Source of the DNA: Planctomycetota bacterium
GTDB taxonomy: Bacteria; Planctomycetota; JAMOSO01
Direction of reading: 5' to 3'
Assembly: GCA_027063065.1 (NCBI GenBank)
Contig: JAMOSO010000034.1
Span: forward strand, 1 to 42,618
Length of the DNA stretch: 42,618 bases
Below are positions 1 through 9,065 of the stretch, piece by piece. Below the pieces are notes generated by a model that saw only the letters and a list, made by a program, of their open reading frames with translations, searched no databases and had not been told where the DNA came from. A program made the translations under genes and the position numbers. Each line of letters begins with the position of its first letter. Within the stretch, counting starts at the first letter, position 1.

Positions 1-21
1 AGACATATAAAACTAACACAT

Positions 22-49
22 AAAAAAAGCCCCTATTTAAAGGGGCTTT
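22..49 (-). terminator. Intrinsic terminator after tRNA-Ile
   Basis: A 9-bp perfect stem pairs AAAGCCCCT (26-34) with AGGGGCTTT (41-49) around a 6-base loop. On the minus strand it is followed by a run of seven T (28-22). It lies 14 bases past the tRNA 3' end, so it most likely ends the tRNA transcript. Confidence 0.85.
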
Positions 50-62
50 GTAGTGTTTTAAG

Positions 63-138
<76 letters not shown>

Positions 139-157
139 ACTTATTAAAGTGGGGCGT

Positions 158-186
158 ATTAAATAAAATATCGGTCTAAATGTCAA
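158..186 (-). promoter_or_regulatory. Promoter of tRNA-Ile
   Basis: On the minus strand a perfect -35 TTGACA (186-181), a 17-base spacer and a -10 TTTAAT (163-158) lie about 20 bases before the tRNA 5' end. The -35 overlaps the stop codon of the upstream large membrane protein gene, so the tRNA can be transcribed independently. Confidence 0.75.
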
Positions 187-3100
187 GCAAAAAATGATTT
201 CCAACTTTTATTTGCTGTTAATTGTTGCCAACCCCATCTTAACCAGTTAATTAAACTATGTGCTAGCCATAATGACCAAAGTAACATTAAAATACGGTAA
301 TACCATATAGATACACTAATCACTGTTGGATTATATAGTTTTGCACCCGTTTGAGAGGCGTACCACTTTAATTGGTATGCAGAAGAATAATTACCCTCTA
401 TAAACATTTCTGGCTTACCTAACAAACCCGCATAAACCACTGCTACAAAAATAAAAATAGATATAGCGCTCAATAAAACAATGCCTATTTGCATAAAATC
501 AAAAACTTTATTGTTAAGTGTATCAACGTAATTATGTGTGCGATACGCTAAACTAAATAACCAAATCACCACTACCAATCCCAATAATATATGCACCTGA
601 GAAATCCCTACACCTAATAAAAACCATTCAATGCGCGACAATGGAGAAAATTTATTATTACCCAAAATTAAACTTAAAATAAAAACACAAAGCAAAACAC
701 CCCAAAATTTAACAGCAGGCCCCATCATTGGACCTTTAGCAAATAATACCCATCTATTTTTAGGTATAGAAAACTCTGTTGATACATTAGAAGCTTTATC
801 CATTAAAGAAATATTATCGTTAGACATAACTGCTTGTATGGGATGTGGGCTATCCCACTTTACTTGTATATCTTGTGAGCCAGGCTGTAATACAATCAAA
901 AGTTTATCACCTTGCTGATGTATCAACAAATCTTGCCCATTACGCTGTAATGATTTTACCTGTACATATTTTGGCAAATCAATTAAAAAATCACCTCCCA
1001 AACTACTAACTATTTCCATATCTAAAGTTGTACTATATTGCTGATCTCCAAAAGCAACTTTTTGACGCACAGACTGAATAGTCAATGTTTTACCTTTAAT
1101 AGCCTTTGGCTTAGAAATATTAAATGTTAATTTTTGCTTTGGCCACGGATGCCAAACAGGCACTTGTTTGTTGTTATCTGTTTTAAAAACAGGCTTTAAT
1201 CCTACACAATCAATATGCCATAAAGGCGATGCTGTTGATTTCCAAACCTCTGCAATACCATCTACACTAGATGCCTTTAAAACTATGCTATTGCAAAAAG
1301 GTATTTCACTTGTCCAAGAAAAATAATTTTGATTTTGTAATATATTAACCTTAATTTTATTATTTTTTTGATGCACATTGCCAAAAATTATTTTTGCATT
1401 AGGTATACAATCAATATTAAATGATGATGCTGGTCCAGTTGTGGATATTCGGCGTAATGTATTGTGTACACGCCACTTTAATCCAAAATCAAATTTTCTT
1501 TCCAACACAAATGCACTATAAAGTTTGCTTTTACCAAGAAATTGTTTATCAATACTTGAATTTAATTTTGCTTTTCTGCTAAAAAATATTTGTTGCTCTA
1601 TAACATTGTTATCTAAGCCTATATAATCCCATTCAGGAGCATCAATAGTTAAATGTTTTGGCTTAAGTTTAAAAACCCAGTGCCACTCATTTAAAGATGT
1701 TAAGATGCCAGTTACCTTAATTTTATGAATGCCTTTTTCTAAAGCTAGCCATAAAAAGCCATCTTTTCGCAATAATTTACAGTCGACAGAACCGTCCACC
1801 ACAACTGACTTAGGCTCCCAACCTATTAATGAACCCGGTAAGGGTAATGCTACTAAATCTCCAGCATGTATAGACGCTGTGTATTCTACATTATTATCAT
1901 TTATTTTAATACTGGCATTTACAATGTTAGCCGCATTAGGAAAAGCCCCAGAACTTTGATTTAAGCGCATTTGTAATTTACTTAGCATATTTTCATTTGG
2001 AATATCAGCCTTAGCTATACCACCATTGCAAAATAACATAAATATACAACTAAGTGTCGCAACTGTTTTTTTCCCTAGCCTAATATTAAAAAATATCGCT
2101 AATATCGCTAAAATAAAAACCAATTTTACTACTGTTATAAATTTAAAAACCAAAGGTGAAATTAAAATAGCTTTAAACGTGTAATTAGATTTTACAGGAT
2201 GATTCCATTGCAATAATACCTTACGCCAATGCCAATAGGGTATACCTGGCCCTGTTTGAACTTTCATATTAGAATCATATTTTAAATTTTGATTTGAACG
2301 ATATGTATCCTCTGCTATCACCATCGGCCTAACAGATTTTGCCATACCACCAAAAGCCATCAAACTCTCCGCGCGCATATTTGTAACCAAAGGCTTAGTA
2401 ATATCATAACCTCTATCAACAGTCTCTAACTGAGGATAAATAACACTTTGAATTTGCGACTGCATAAACGGCAACACAATGCAAATAGTAACTATTGTTG
2501 CACCCCATTTATATAAATTTAAAATCAATCGTAATTTTGGCAGTTTGACATGCTTTAACAATACAATAGGCACCAACAAAACAAACCAAATATAACAAGG
2601 TGCTTCATAATCATGATAGCTAAGGGCAAAGCCAAACAAGGCAATTACACCCGCCCAAAGCCCCCATACCCTATATACTGCCAAAGCAAAAACAAGCACT
2701 AAAAACAAATCTAACAAAGACCAAGATGTTAAAAAATCACCTTTGACAGATTCTGCACCAAAAACAGCAAACATACGCCAACCCGGTGGTAAATTAATTT
2801 GCCATTTTAAAGATTTGATATTTTGTTGCCAATTTACAGCATCAATCGTATTTTGTAATTTTAGTGTGCCTACTGATTTTAAATTTAGATTAACTTTGTT
2901 TACTTCTACACCAGATAAATTTTTATTGCTATCTAATGTAATAAGCTCGCGCTTGTTATCTATTTTAACCTCTCCCAAGACTAAATGATTATTAACATTT
3001 AATCTTTGAGGTTTATCTAACCTACCTGTTATTTTATCAACAATAATAAAATTATCGCCATTATCGCTTAACCAAGCCTCTCTGCTTAAATGTAAAGTAT

Positions 3101-4106
3101 TGGCTTGATTGGTTTTTAAGGATAATTGCCTTTCACGCAAATTAATCTTTTTTTGATTTTGCCACAAATATACAGGATATTTACGCCACCGTCTTGGAAA
3201 CTGTGTAATAGAAGAATCAATAGCCTTAGCTCCTGTTAAATCTAAAACTCTATTAAAAGATTTTACACCTATAAACTCTCGAGCCACTAAAGGTTTGGCT
3301 CCATCGGCGTATTTTATTTCTTTGATATCTTTCGAACTAAAAGCTGTCAAATCCAACGTATAAGTACCTGACCTAAGTTGTACCCTTAATTGACCCGACT
3401 GATTAATCATTACAGGTAAAGGGCTACTGACAGATGATAATTTCCATCCTTTGGGTAAAATATTACCAAGTAATTGCTCTCGATTGCGACCAGCTACAGA
3501 TAGCACAACTTTAGTTTTTAATATCAATGGGATATTATCTTCTAATAATCTATAAATATCTATATTGACAAAATCTTTAGTTTTTACAACTGATTGTCGA
3601 GACAAATATAAACGCCCATTATTTGTCCATTTAAAATAATCGATATATCGCCCATTGATTTTTAAATCAATCAAACCAGTTGATTTAGGCACTAAAATAA
3701 ATTTAGGTTGATTAGTCCATACAAAATTACCACTTATAGTATGTGTACCCTCTATAAGTTTAACTGACGGTTTTTTATTTTTGCTAAGAACAACAGCAAA
3801 ATCATTATCAACTTTAACATCTTGCGGCCAAGATGTATCATCACCTGGCAAATCAACCCACATATCCTTAAAGCAAGTTATAGTTTGTAAAAAATCACCT
3901 TTGCCCCTGTTAATATTTAATTGTAGCTTATTACGCCAAATATATAATTTTTGAGATTCCTTAAAGTATAGGCTAGGTGCTTGGTGATTATCCCAATTAA
4001 CCCATGCTTGCCATGGTTGTAAAACTTTTGGGATTTTATCATTAGCCATAACGCTAGACATAACAGCTAATATAATACAAACCAATAAACTTTTCTTAGA
4101 TAACAT
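183..4106 (-). CDS. Very large membrane-anchored protein of unknown function
   Basis: About 1307 residues. The start at 4106 is chosen because GGAG lies six bases upstream; the ATG 12 bases earlier contains that same GGAG in its own codons. The protein opens with a signal peptide (LLVCIILAVMSSVMA), followed by about 450 residues rich in short beta strands (extracytoplasmic). Next comes a hydrophobic block of several membrane spans at roughly residues 460-560, another exported-looking domain, and a span near 660. A second stretch resembling a signal peptide (TVATLSCIFMLFCNGGIAKA) follows near 690. A second large beta-rich region and about four membrane spans complete the C-terminus. The linker with VQTGPGIPYWHW is the kind of segment I associate with uncharacterised proteins of 1300-1400 residues in other diderms. 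No enzymatic motif is visible. It lies downstream of a phosphoesterase gene (31-base gap) and may be co-transcribed with it. Function unknown. Confidence 0.85.
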   Translation of the reverse strand: MLSKKSLLVCIILAVMSSVMANDKIPKVLQPWQAWVNWDNHQAPSLYFKESQKLYIWRNKLQLNINRGKGDFLQTITCFKDMWVDLPGDDTSWPQDVKVDNDFAVVLSKNKKPSVKLIEGTHTISGNFVWTNQPKFILVPKSTGLIDLKINGRYIDYFKWTNNGRLYLSRQSVVKTKDFVNIDIYRLLEDNIPLILKTKVVLSVAGRNREQLLGNILPKGWKLSSVSSPLPVMINQSGQLRVQLRSGTYTLDLTAFSSKDIKEIKYADGAKPLVAREFIGVKSFNRVLDLTGAKAIDSSITQFPRRWRKYPVYLWQNQKKINLRERQLSLKTNQANTLHLSREAWLSDNGDNFIIVDKITGRLDKPQRLNVNNHLVLGEVKIDNKRELITLDSNKNLSGVEVNKVNLNLKSVGTLKLQNTIDAVNWQQNIKSLKWQINLPPGWRMFAVFGAESVKGDFLTSWSLLDLFLVLVFALAVYRVWGLWAGVIALFGFALSYHDYEAPCYIWFVLLVPIVLLKHVKLPKLRLILNLYKWGATIVTICIVLPFMQSQIQSVIYPQLETVDRGYDITKPLVTNMRAESLMAFGGMAKSVRPMVIAEDTYRSNQNLKYDSNMKVQTGPGIPYWHWRKVLLQWNHPVKSNYTFKAILISPLVFKFITVVKLVFILAILAIFFNIRLGKKTVATLSCIFMLFCNGGIAKADIPNENMLSKLQMRLNQSSGAFPNAANIVNASIKINDNNVEYTASIHAGDLVALPLPGSLIGWEPKSVVVDGSVDCKLLRKDGFLWLALEKGIHKIKVTGILTSLNEWHWVFKLKPKHLTIDAPEWDYIGLDNNVIEQQIFFSRKAKLNSSIDKQFLGKSKLYSAFVLERKFDFGLKWRVHNTLRRISTTGPASSFNIDCIPNAKIIFGNVHQKNNKIKVNILQNQNYFSWTSEIPFCNSIVLKASSVDGIAEVWKSTASPLWHIDCVGLKPVFKTDNNKQVPVWHPWPKQKLTFNISKPKAIKGKTLTIQSVRQKVAFGDQQYSTTLDMEIVSSLGGDFLIDLPKYVQVKSLQRNGQDLLIHQQGDKLLIVLQPGSQDIQVKWDSPHPIQAVMSNDNISLMDKASNVSTEFSIPKNRWVLFAKGPMMGPAVKFWGVLLCVFILSLILGNNKFSPLSRIEWFLLGVGISQVHILLGLVVVIWLFSLAYRTHNYVDTLNNKVFDFMQIGIVLLSAISIFIFVAVVYAGLLGKPEMFIEGNYSSAYQLKWYASQTGAKLYNPTVISVSIWYYRILMLLWSLWLAHSLINWLRWGWQQLTANKSWKSFFA

Positions 4107-4136
4107 ATTATTCTCCATAGCGTAAGCTAAATAATT

Positions 4137-4997
4137 TTAAAATACTTTTGCAAGTGGTATCGACCATTCTATATGACGTGTAGGATTGTTTTTATGCATA
4201 GACCACTTTACTAAATTGATTTCTTTAGTGGTTAACTCAATTGTTGTGATTGAACCATCGGCAAAAGCACAACAACCAGAATTTAAATATTGAATATTTT
4301 TATCAGACTTAGGCAACACGGTACAATGATGTGTATGCCCAGCAATCAAAAGTAATTTTTTATTTTTATTTTGCACCCATTTATACATCTCTTCACCGTG
4401 CGCTTTTGCCTTATCTACATTACGCGATGGCAAATAAGTAGAAATCTTAGTTAGATTTTGTATCCAGCGCCAAATATACCTTATGGCAAAACGCATTATT
4501 TTTGAATAATACTGCCCTTGATCACCATGAGTTAAAAATAATTTGCCTAAAAAAGTGTCGCCATCTTTAAGATTTATTGTCATAGCTCTCAAAATATCTG
4601 CACCCGCTAAATACGGTTTTAACTTTGCAATCTGGCTAGGTTGAGTTAATGCAAAATCATGATTACCATAAAATCTAGTGTAAAGTTTTTTGTCTATAAA
4701 TTGTTTTTCTTTAAGCAAAATATCTTTATGAGTGCGTATTATAGATTTTAAATCAGTCTCCCATAATTCTTCAATATCGCCTAATAATGCCAAATGATAT
4801 TGTTTACTAAAATAATAATCCAATGCTTCACTGTAAATCTGCTTGCAACGTTTAAAATCATCTGCACCATTGCCAGCGCCTCTGTGCAAATCCGAGACTA
4901 TTACCATCTTTAAATTTTTAATATCGATTGTGCTTTCTATAGCTTCGTTGATAAAAGTATAATCAAGCGCATCGTGTGTATTAAGTTTATCAGACAT
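4137..4997 (-). CDS. Calcineurin-like metallophosphoesterase
   Basis: Probable two-metal phosphoesterase of 286 residues. The start at 4997 has GGGG seven bases upstream; an earlier ATG would add 19 hydrophobic residues without a ribosome site. The signature motifs appear in order: VSDLHRG (D-x-H), LGDIEELWE (GD), YGNHD (GNHD), LTHGDQG and AGHTHHC (GHTH), covering the usual metal ligands. There is no signal peptide, so it should be cytosolic. The GNHD and SDLHRG context resembles the UDP-2,3-diacylglucosamine diphosphatase (LpxH-like) side of the superfamily, but the length and C-terminal half do not let me name a substrate. It lies between a GntR regulator and the large membrane protein on the same strand. 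Confidence 0.85.
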   Translation of the reverse strand: MSDKLNTHDALDYTFINEAIESTIDIKNLKMVIVSDLHRGAGNGADDFKRCKQIYSEALDYYFSKQYHLALLGDIEELWETDLKSIIRTHKDILLKEKQFIDKKLYTRFYGNHDFALTQPSQIAKLKPYLAGADILRAMTINLKDGDTFLGKLFLTHGDQGQYYSKIMRFAIRYIWRWIQNLTKISTYLPSRNVDKAKAHGEEMYKWVQNKNKKLLLIAGHTHHCTVLPKSDKNIQYLNSGCCAFADGSITTIELTTKEINLVKWSMHKNNPTRHIEWSIPLAKVF

Positions 4998-5067
4998 ATT
5001 GCAACCCCATTTAATTTGTATTAATAATAAATATATTTTAAAAAGTAATTTCAAACAGATTATGTTA

Positions 5068-5742
5068 TCAATTAGAGACTTTTTCTAAAATAGTTTCACG
5101 ACTAAATTGCAAATGCTTTTTCATCCAAAATCCACTTTGTTGTGGGTTATGTTGCTTTATATATTTTAAAATATTACTATGATGCTCCAAGGTAGTATTA
5201 ATTTGTTGAGCATCATGACAACGCCGTGTTACCGAAATCAACTTAGACAATACCTGACAACCCTGCATAATTTTTTGAAAGGTTTCATTTTGGCTAGACT
5301 GGATTATCAAACGATGAAAAGCCAAATCTGCTTGTAAATACTTTACTTCATAAGACTCTGATAATACTTTTATATTATTTTTAAATAATTCTTCTACAAT
5401 AGACTTTTGTATATTTAAGTATTTTTCCAATTCATCGGTTTGTTGTTTATTCATTAATTGCGTTGCTTTTACAGCACAAAAAGTTTCAATAGCCTCGCGT
5501 AACTCATACAAATCAACAATTTCTTGTTTTTCTATTTTTTTAATAAAAATACCTGAATTTGGTCTATGATCCAATAACCCTTCACTTGCCAACTGCCTAT
5601 ATGCTTCACGCAATGGTGTGGGACTGATGCCAATTTCTTTGGCTAATGCCACCTCAGATAATCGCATACCTGGTAAATATTCGCCCGAGCTAATACGTTC
5701 AAAAACATAATCATAGGCAATTTGTTTTAATGGTTTTTTCAT
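5068..5742 (-). CDS. GntR-family transcriptional regulator (FCD type)
   Basis: DNA-binding regulator of 224 residues. The N-terminal winged helix-turn-helix (about residues 5-70) shows the family pattern LSEVALAKEIGISPTPLREA followed by LASEGLLDHRPNSGIFI. The remainder is an all-helical FCD-type effector domain (LYELREAIETFCAVKAT, then FHRLIIQSSQN with the usual His). FCD regulators typically sense small carboxylates or sugar acids; the ligand here is unknown. The Shine-Dalgarno is weak (TTGG directly before ATG). It precedes the phosphoesterase by 70 bases, so it may head that transcript. Confidence 0.9.
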   Translation of the reverse strand: MKKPLKQIAYDYVFERISSGEYLPGMRLSEVALAKEIGISPTPLREAYRQLASEGLLDHRPNSGIFIKKIEKQEIVDLYELREAIETFCAVKATQLMNKQQTDELEKYLNIQKSIVEELFKNNIKVLSESYEVKYLQADLAFHRLIIQSSQNETFQKIMQGCQVLSKLISVTRRCHDAQQINTTLEHHSNILKYIKQHNPQQSGFWMKKHLQFSRETILEKVSN

Positions 5743-5817
5743 CCAATTATTTTAATCTTATTTTATTATTTAATAACATACGCGCTTTAAGATTCTTTAT
5801 ATAAATATGTCTATTTG

Positions 5818-5857
5818 TAATAGGGATTTATAAATATTTACTCATAAATCCCTATTA
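5818..5857. repeat. 14-bp perfect inverted repeat between hom and the GntR gene
   Basis: TAATAGGGATTTAT (5818-5831) and ATAAATCCCTATTA (5844-5857) are exact reverse complements around a 12-base loop. The position, 14 bases past the hom stop and upstream of the GntR gene, suits a transcription terminator for hom. However, no T run follows on the minus strand, so it could instead be an operator or a processed RNA hairpin. Confidence 0.6.
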
Positions 5858-5870
5858 ATAAAAATTTAAA

Positions 5871-7130
5871 TTATAGCATTTTTAATACTAAAGGTTCATC
5901 TGTAACTAAACCCATTGTTTGCATTTTTTGCAATGCACTTTGTACGCAATCTACAGTTTGTGGATGTGTTGTAAAAACAATTTCTGCGATGCTGTCTTTA
6001 GATTCGTTTTGATGAACAAATTTAAGACTAATATTAGATTGGGCAAATTCTTCACATAACTTTGCCAAAACCCCAACTTCATCACGAGTTTTTAAACGTA
6101 TATAAAAAGAAAATGGCAATGGACTAGAGTTTTTAACAACAGACGCTTCAGAAAAAACAGAATGACTCCATAGCCTTGTTTTATGCTGAGCAGCCGCAAT
6201 AATATCGCTTACAACAGCCGAAGCAGTGGGCATTTCGCCAGCACCAGCACCAGAAAAAACCAACTCGCCAACAGCATCGCCATCAATAAATACTGCATTA
6301 TTTGCCCCATTGACATTTGCCAGTGGATGAGTAGAAGAAATCAACATAGGGCTTGTACCAACATACAAATTATCATCGGCATCAAGTTTTCCCATAGAAA
6401 TCAATTTTATTGTATAGTTATTATTTTTTGCCCATAAAAAATCATCTGGGGTCAATTTAGTGATGCCTTCACTTTTTATACAATTAAAATCTACTTGTTT
6501 TCTAAAAGCCAACGAACACAACAAACACAATTTATGACTGGCATCTATACCTTCAACATCAAAAGTAGGGTCAGCTTCTGCATAACCAAGTTTTTGAGCC
6601 TCTACCAAAACATCACTAAATGCAGAACCTTTTTGGCTCATTTCAGTTAATATGTAATTACATGTGCCATTAAAAATACCCATCAAAGATTGAACATTAT
6701 TTGCTAAGAGCCCTTCTTCAAAGGTAGAAACTATCGGTATACCACCACAACAAGATGCTTCATAATATAAATTTTCAGAACCTTCTATACCCAAGATATT
6801 ACTACCTTCTTTAGCTAATAAAGCCTTATTAGCCGTTACAACCGCAATGCCTTTTTTTAAAGACTGCTTAATAACATCTGCAGGAGCTTCGCCACCAATG
6901 GCCTCAACAATAATATCTAAATCTTGCTTTAAAAAATCGTCAAAATTATCAGTATAAATATCTTTACTTAAGCCAAGCTCACTCAAGCGATAATCTCTAC
7001 GAGACATTACTGAAGTAATCTCAAAACTTTTACCCAAAAATTGAGACAACTCTTTTTGGCGTTTTTGCAATATTTTTACTACACCACCCCCTACTGTTCC
7101 TAAACCTAAGATGCCGATTTTTATAGTCAT
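5871..7130 (-). CDS. hom: Homoserine dehydrogenase
   Basis: Catalyses NAD(P)H-dependent reduction of aspartate semialdehyde to homoserine in the threonine/methionine branch of the aspartate pathway (cytosol). The 419 residues match the usual single-function enzyme with a C-terminal ACT domain. The nucleotide-binding GLGTVGGGVVKIL is at residues 7-19. VTANKALLA and the catalytic-domain signature YAEADPTFDVEGIDASHKL (with catalytic Lys) follow. An ACT regulatory domain occupies roughly 345-415 (RDEVGVLAKLCEEFAQSNIS), suggesting allosteric feedback by an end product. GGAG lies six bases before the ATG. The neighbours have no evident pathway link. Confidence 0.97.
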   Translation of the reverse strand: MTIKIGILGLGTVGGGVVKILQKRQKELSQFLGKSFEITSVMSRRDYRLSELGLSKDIYTDNFDDFLKQDLDIIVEAIGGEAPADVIKQSLKKGIAVVTANKALLAKEGSNILGIEGSENLYYEASCCGGIPIVSTFEEGLLANNVQSLMGIFNGTCNYILTEMSQKGSAFSDVLVEAQKLGYAEADPTFDVEGIDASHKLCLLCSLAFRKQVDFNCIKSEGITKLTPDDFLWAKNNNYTIKLISMGKLDADDNLYVGTSPMLISSTHPLANVNGANNAVFIDGDAVGELVFSGAGAGEMPTASAVVSDIIAAAQHKTRLWSHSVFSEASVVKNSSPLPFSFYIRLKTRDEVGVLAKLCEEFAQSNISLKFVHQNESKDSIAEIVFTTHPQTVDCVQSALQKMQTMGLVTDEPLVLKML

Positions 7131-7172
7131 TTATACTCCACTTTGCTTATTTAATAATAAAACTTGATTTTA

Positions 7173-8594
7173 TCAAAAGCGCCTAGTAATAGAAAGTCCA
7201 AGATTAAATGTACTAAATTTACGATTATGCAATAAAGTATTATATTTTATATCAGGATAATGCTGTTGAGCTTTGCTCTTAACAAAATCAGTTTCGACAC
7301 CCGCTATCCATTTACCGTTATATCTATAGGTAAATATTACCTTATAGCTATCTTGCTTCCATGTATTTGTACTTAAAGTAAACAAATGCACTGGGTCGTT
7401 TATAACTGTACTAGAGTCATCTCTTTGAGCATATATCAAGTCTAAATCCCACTGAAAAGAGTGATAATATATTTTAGCTGTTTTGCGCTTTACTGCATCT
7501 TGAGCTGTGCCAAGCTCTGGAGCAATTAGCCCATAAAATGGCAGTGTTCTTGCATCATCACTGCCCTTAATTTGAAAACAACTCACACCAAACACACAAT
7601 CGTCTTTAACTGTTGAACCTTGGATTCTAAGCTCACTAAAAAGTCCCAAAGAATCAGCCGGCTTAACCCTAACGCTATCAACCGATGCCCACGTTGAACC
7701 ATCATGTACAATAACCCCACCAGTTAAAGCCCATTTATCAAAAAAATGTCGCAAGCCAAAATCATACCGCCTGAGCAATGATGATTGTCCAAAATCTGGA
7801 TAATAAAAATTTGTTGCATAAAGACCTAATGTGTCTTCATGGCAACTAAAAGTATGCGAGTATTCTGTAATTCTGTTTTGATTATATTTACCGATAAAAT
7901 CCCAAGAAATATTAACTGGAATCTCAACCGCAACACTCGAGTTACGGCCTAAAAACCTAGAATCCTTTTTAAACTCCCAAAGCTTAATTCCACCTGAATA
8001 ATCATGACTAAATGTAGTTTCATGATAACGGTAAGGTGTATGATTTAAACTAAAACGCAACCCCTCTAATGTGCCATTTTTTTTGCGCATAAAAAAACTA
8101 ATAGGCATACCGCGATTGTCTTCTTTGCGTGAACCAGGTTTTTGATAATCATCACTTTGTCCTTCTTTGCGCCCCCAACCAATACATGCCTTAAATTGAT
8201 AATCGTCGCCAAATTTTTGCACCAAGCTATTGTCTTGCGCACGATCTGTATCAATACCCCAACCTAATTTAATACTTGTTAAATCAATTTTTTTAGAATC
8301 ATACTTATCGATATCAGCCGTATCCGGCAACGTATACACAAAGGCATAATTATGATGTTGTGCGGTTTCTTGGGCATAACCCGCCACAAGCATACCTACC
8401 TTAGTTATCACGCCACCTTCTATGGCGTAATCCCGCCCTTTATGATCGTACTCATTTGTACCATTTGAACTTAATTTTACATAAGTCGCTTTTGGTAAAA
8501 AATCGCTGTGATAACGCTCACGCATATCATCGATTTGCCCAGCAAAGATATTGGCAGAAAACATCAAAGAAAACACACATAATAATTTTTTCAT
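7173..8594 (-). CDS. Predicted outer-membrane beta-barrel protein
   Basis: About 473 residues beginning MKKLLCVFSLMFSANIFAGQ, a clear signal peptide. The start at 8594 has AGGT upstream; a GTG 15 bases earlier would place residues before the signal peptide. The mature protein is rich in alternating aromatic and polar strands and many Tyr/Asp/Lys turns. It ends LGLSITRRF, with the terminal Phe typical of proteins folded by the BAM complex. A pair of Cys (DDCVFGVSCF) lies in a probable loop. I recognise no specific transporter or adhesin family. It may be a channel or a structural barrel. The gene is followed by hom 42 bases downstream on the same strand. Confidence 0.75.
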   Translation of the reverse strand: MKKLLCVFSLMFSANIFAGQIDDMRERYHSDFLPKATYVKLSSNGTNEYDHKGRDYAIEGGVITKVGMLVAGYAQETAQHHNYAFVYTLPDTADIDKYDSKKIDLTSIKLGWGIDTDRAQDNSLVQKFGDDYQFKACIGWGRKEGQSDDYQKPGSRKEDNRGMPISFFMRKKNGTLEGLRFSLNHTPYRYHETTFSHDYSGGIKLWEFKKDSRFLGRNSSVAVEIPVNISWDFIGKYNQNRITEYSHTFSCHEDTLGLYATNFYYPDFGQSSLLRRYDFGLRHFFDKWALTGGVIVHDGSTWASVDSVRVKPADSLGLFSELRIQGSTVKDDCVFGVSCFQIKGSDDARTLPFYGLIAPELGTAQDAVKRKTAKIYYHSFQWDLDLIYAQRDDSSTVINDPVHLFTLSTNTWKQDSYKVIFTYRYNGKWIAGVETDFVKSKAQQHYPDIKYNTLLHNRKFSTFNLGLSITRRF

Positions 8595-8644
8595 ATTTTG
8601 ACCTATCACAAAATTATTTTTTTTATATACTACTGAGCTTATTC

Positions 8645-8893
8645 TTATTTAGCTACTTCTGACTTATATTTATCTAAAGCATCTAAATAACGATCACCCA
8701 TTTGAGCGGCAATTTTATAGCCCACATGTATTAACTGACGCAAATTTAAATTATAGCTTGCACAGGCTTGATTATGGCGTAATGCATTGGCAAATTGTTC
8801 TCCACTCCAAGTGCTAACATCTTCAACTGTAGGTAACTGATTTGTATCAATATCTATAACTGTAGTCATTTTAATAAACATTTTAAAAGCCAC
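8645..8893 (-). pseudogene. Short ORF, possible fragment of a larger protein
   Basis: 82 codons, with possible starts at 8893 or 8869 (MTTVIDID); neither has a convincing ribosome-binding site. The central segment (TWSGEQFANALRHNQACASY, then LRQLIHVGYKIAAQMGDRYL) looks like part of a folded enzyme rather than a complete small protein. It recalls, from memory and with low certainty, the C-terminal part of sugar-acid epimerase or isomerase-like proteins of 400-500 residues. The ORF stops at EVAK without the extension I would expect in such proteins. It could equally be a genuine small cytosolic protein of unknown function. Confidence 0.45.
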
Positions 8894-8930
8894 TACAAAT
8901 TAACCACAGAACATTTTAGACAAATGCAAA

Positions 8931-9020
8931 CTACTTAGCCTCCAACGCATCTAAGCGTTTCATCATAGCCTTTAACTGCGTTTTTAAATCGGCAATTTCT
9001 TTATCCTTTGCCTGTCCATT
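8931..9020 (-). pseudogene. Remnant: coiled-coil C-terminal tail of a lost gene
   Basis: On the minus strand an open stretch of 29 sense codons between stops at 9021-9023 and 8931-8933 reads KDKEIADLKTQLKAMMKRLD and ends ALEAK. It has a clean heptad pattern. Tails like this close many surface or phage-derived fibre proteins (for example those with an S74-type intramolecular chaperone). No start codon or ribosome site precedes it, and the upstream in-frame stop separates it from any larger protein. A neighbouring-frame MLKWTGKG ORF abuts it, suggesting a past frameshift or deletion. I interpret it as a dead gene end. Confidence 0.5.
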
Positions 9021-9065
9021 TTAACATAACTGCACCTTAACAAAAAACATTTAAAATAGGCAAAT

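Noticed and set aside
8645-9065. Possible CRISPR or tandem repeat in the gene-poor stretch
   Set aside because: No repeated units of 20 bases or more with regular spacing occur here or elsewhere in the window.
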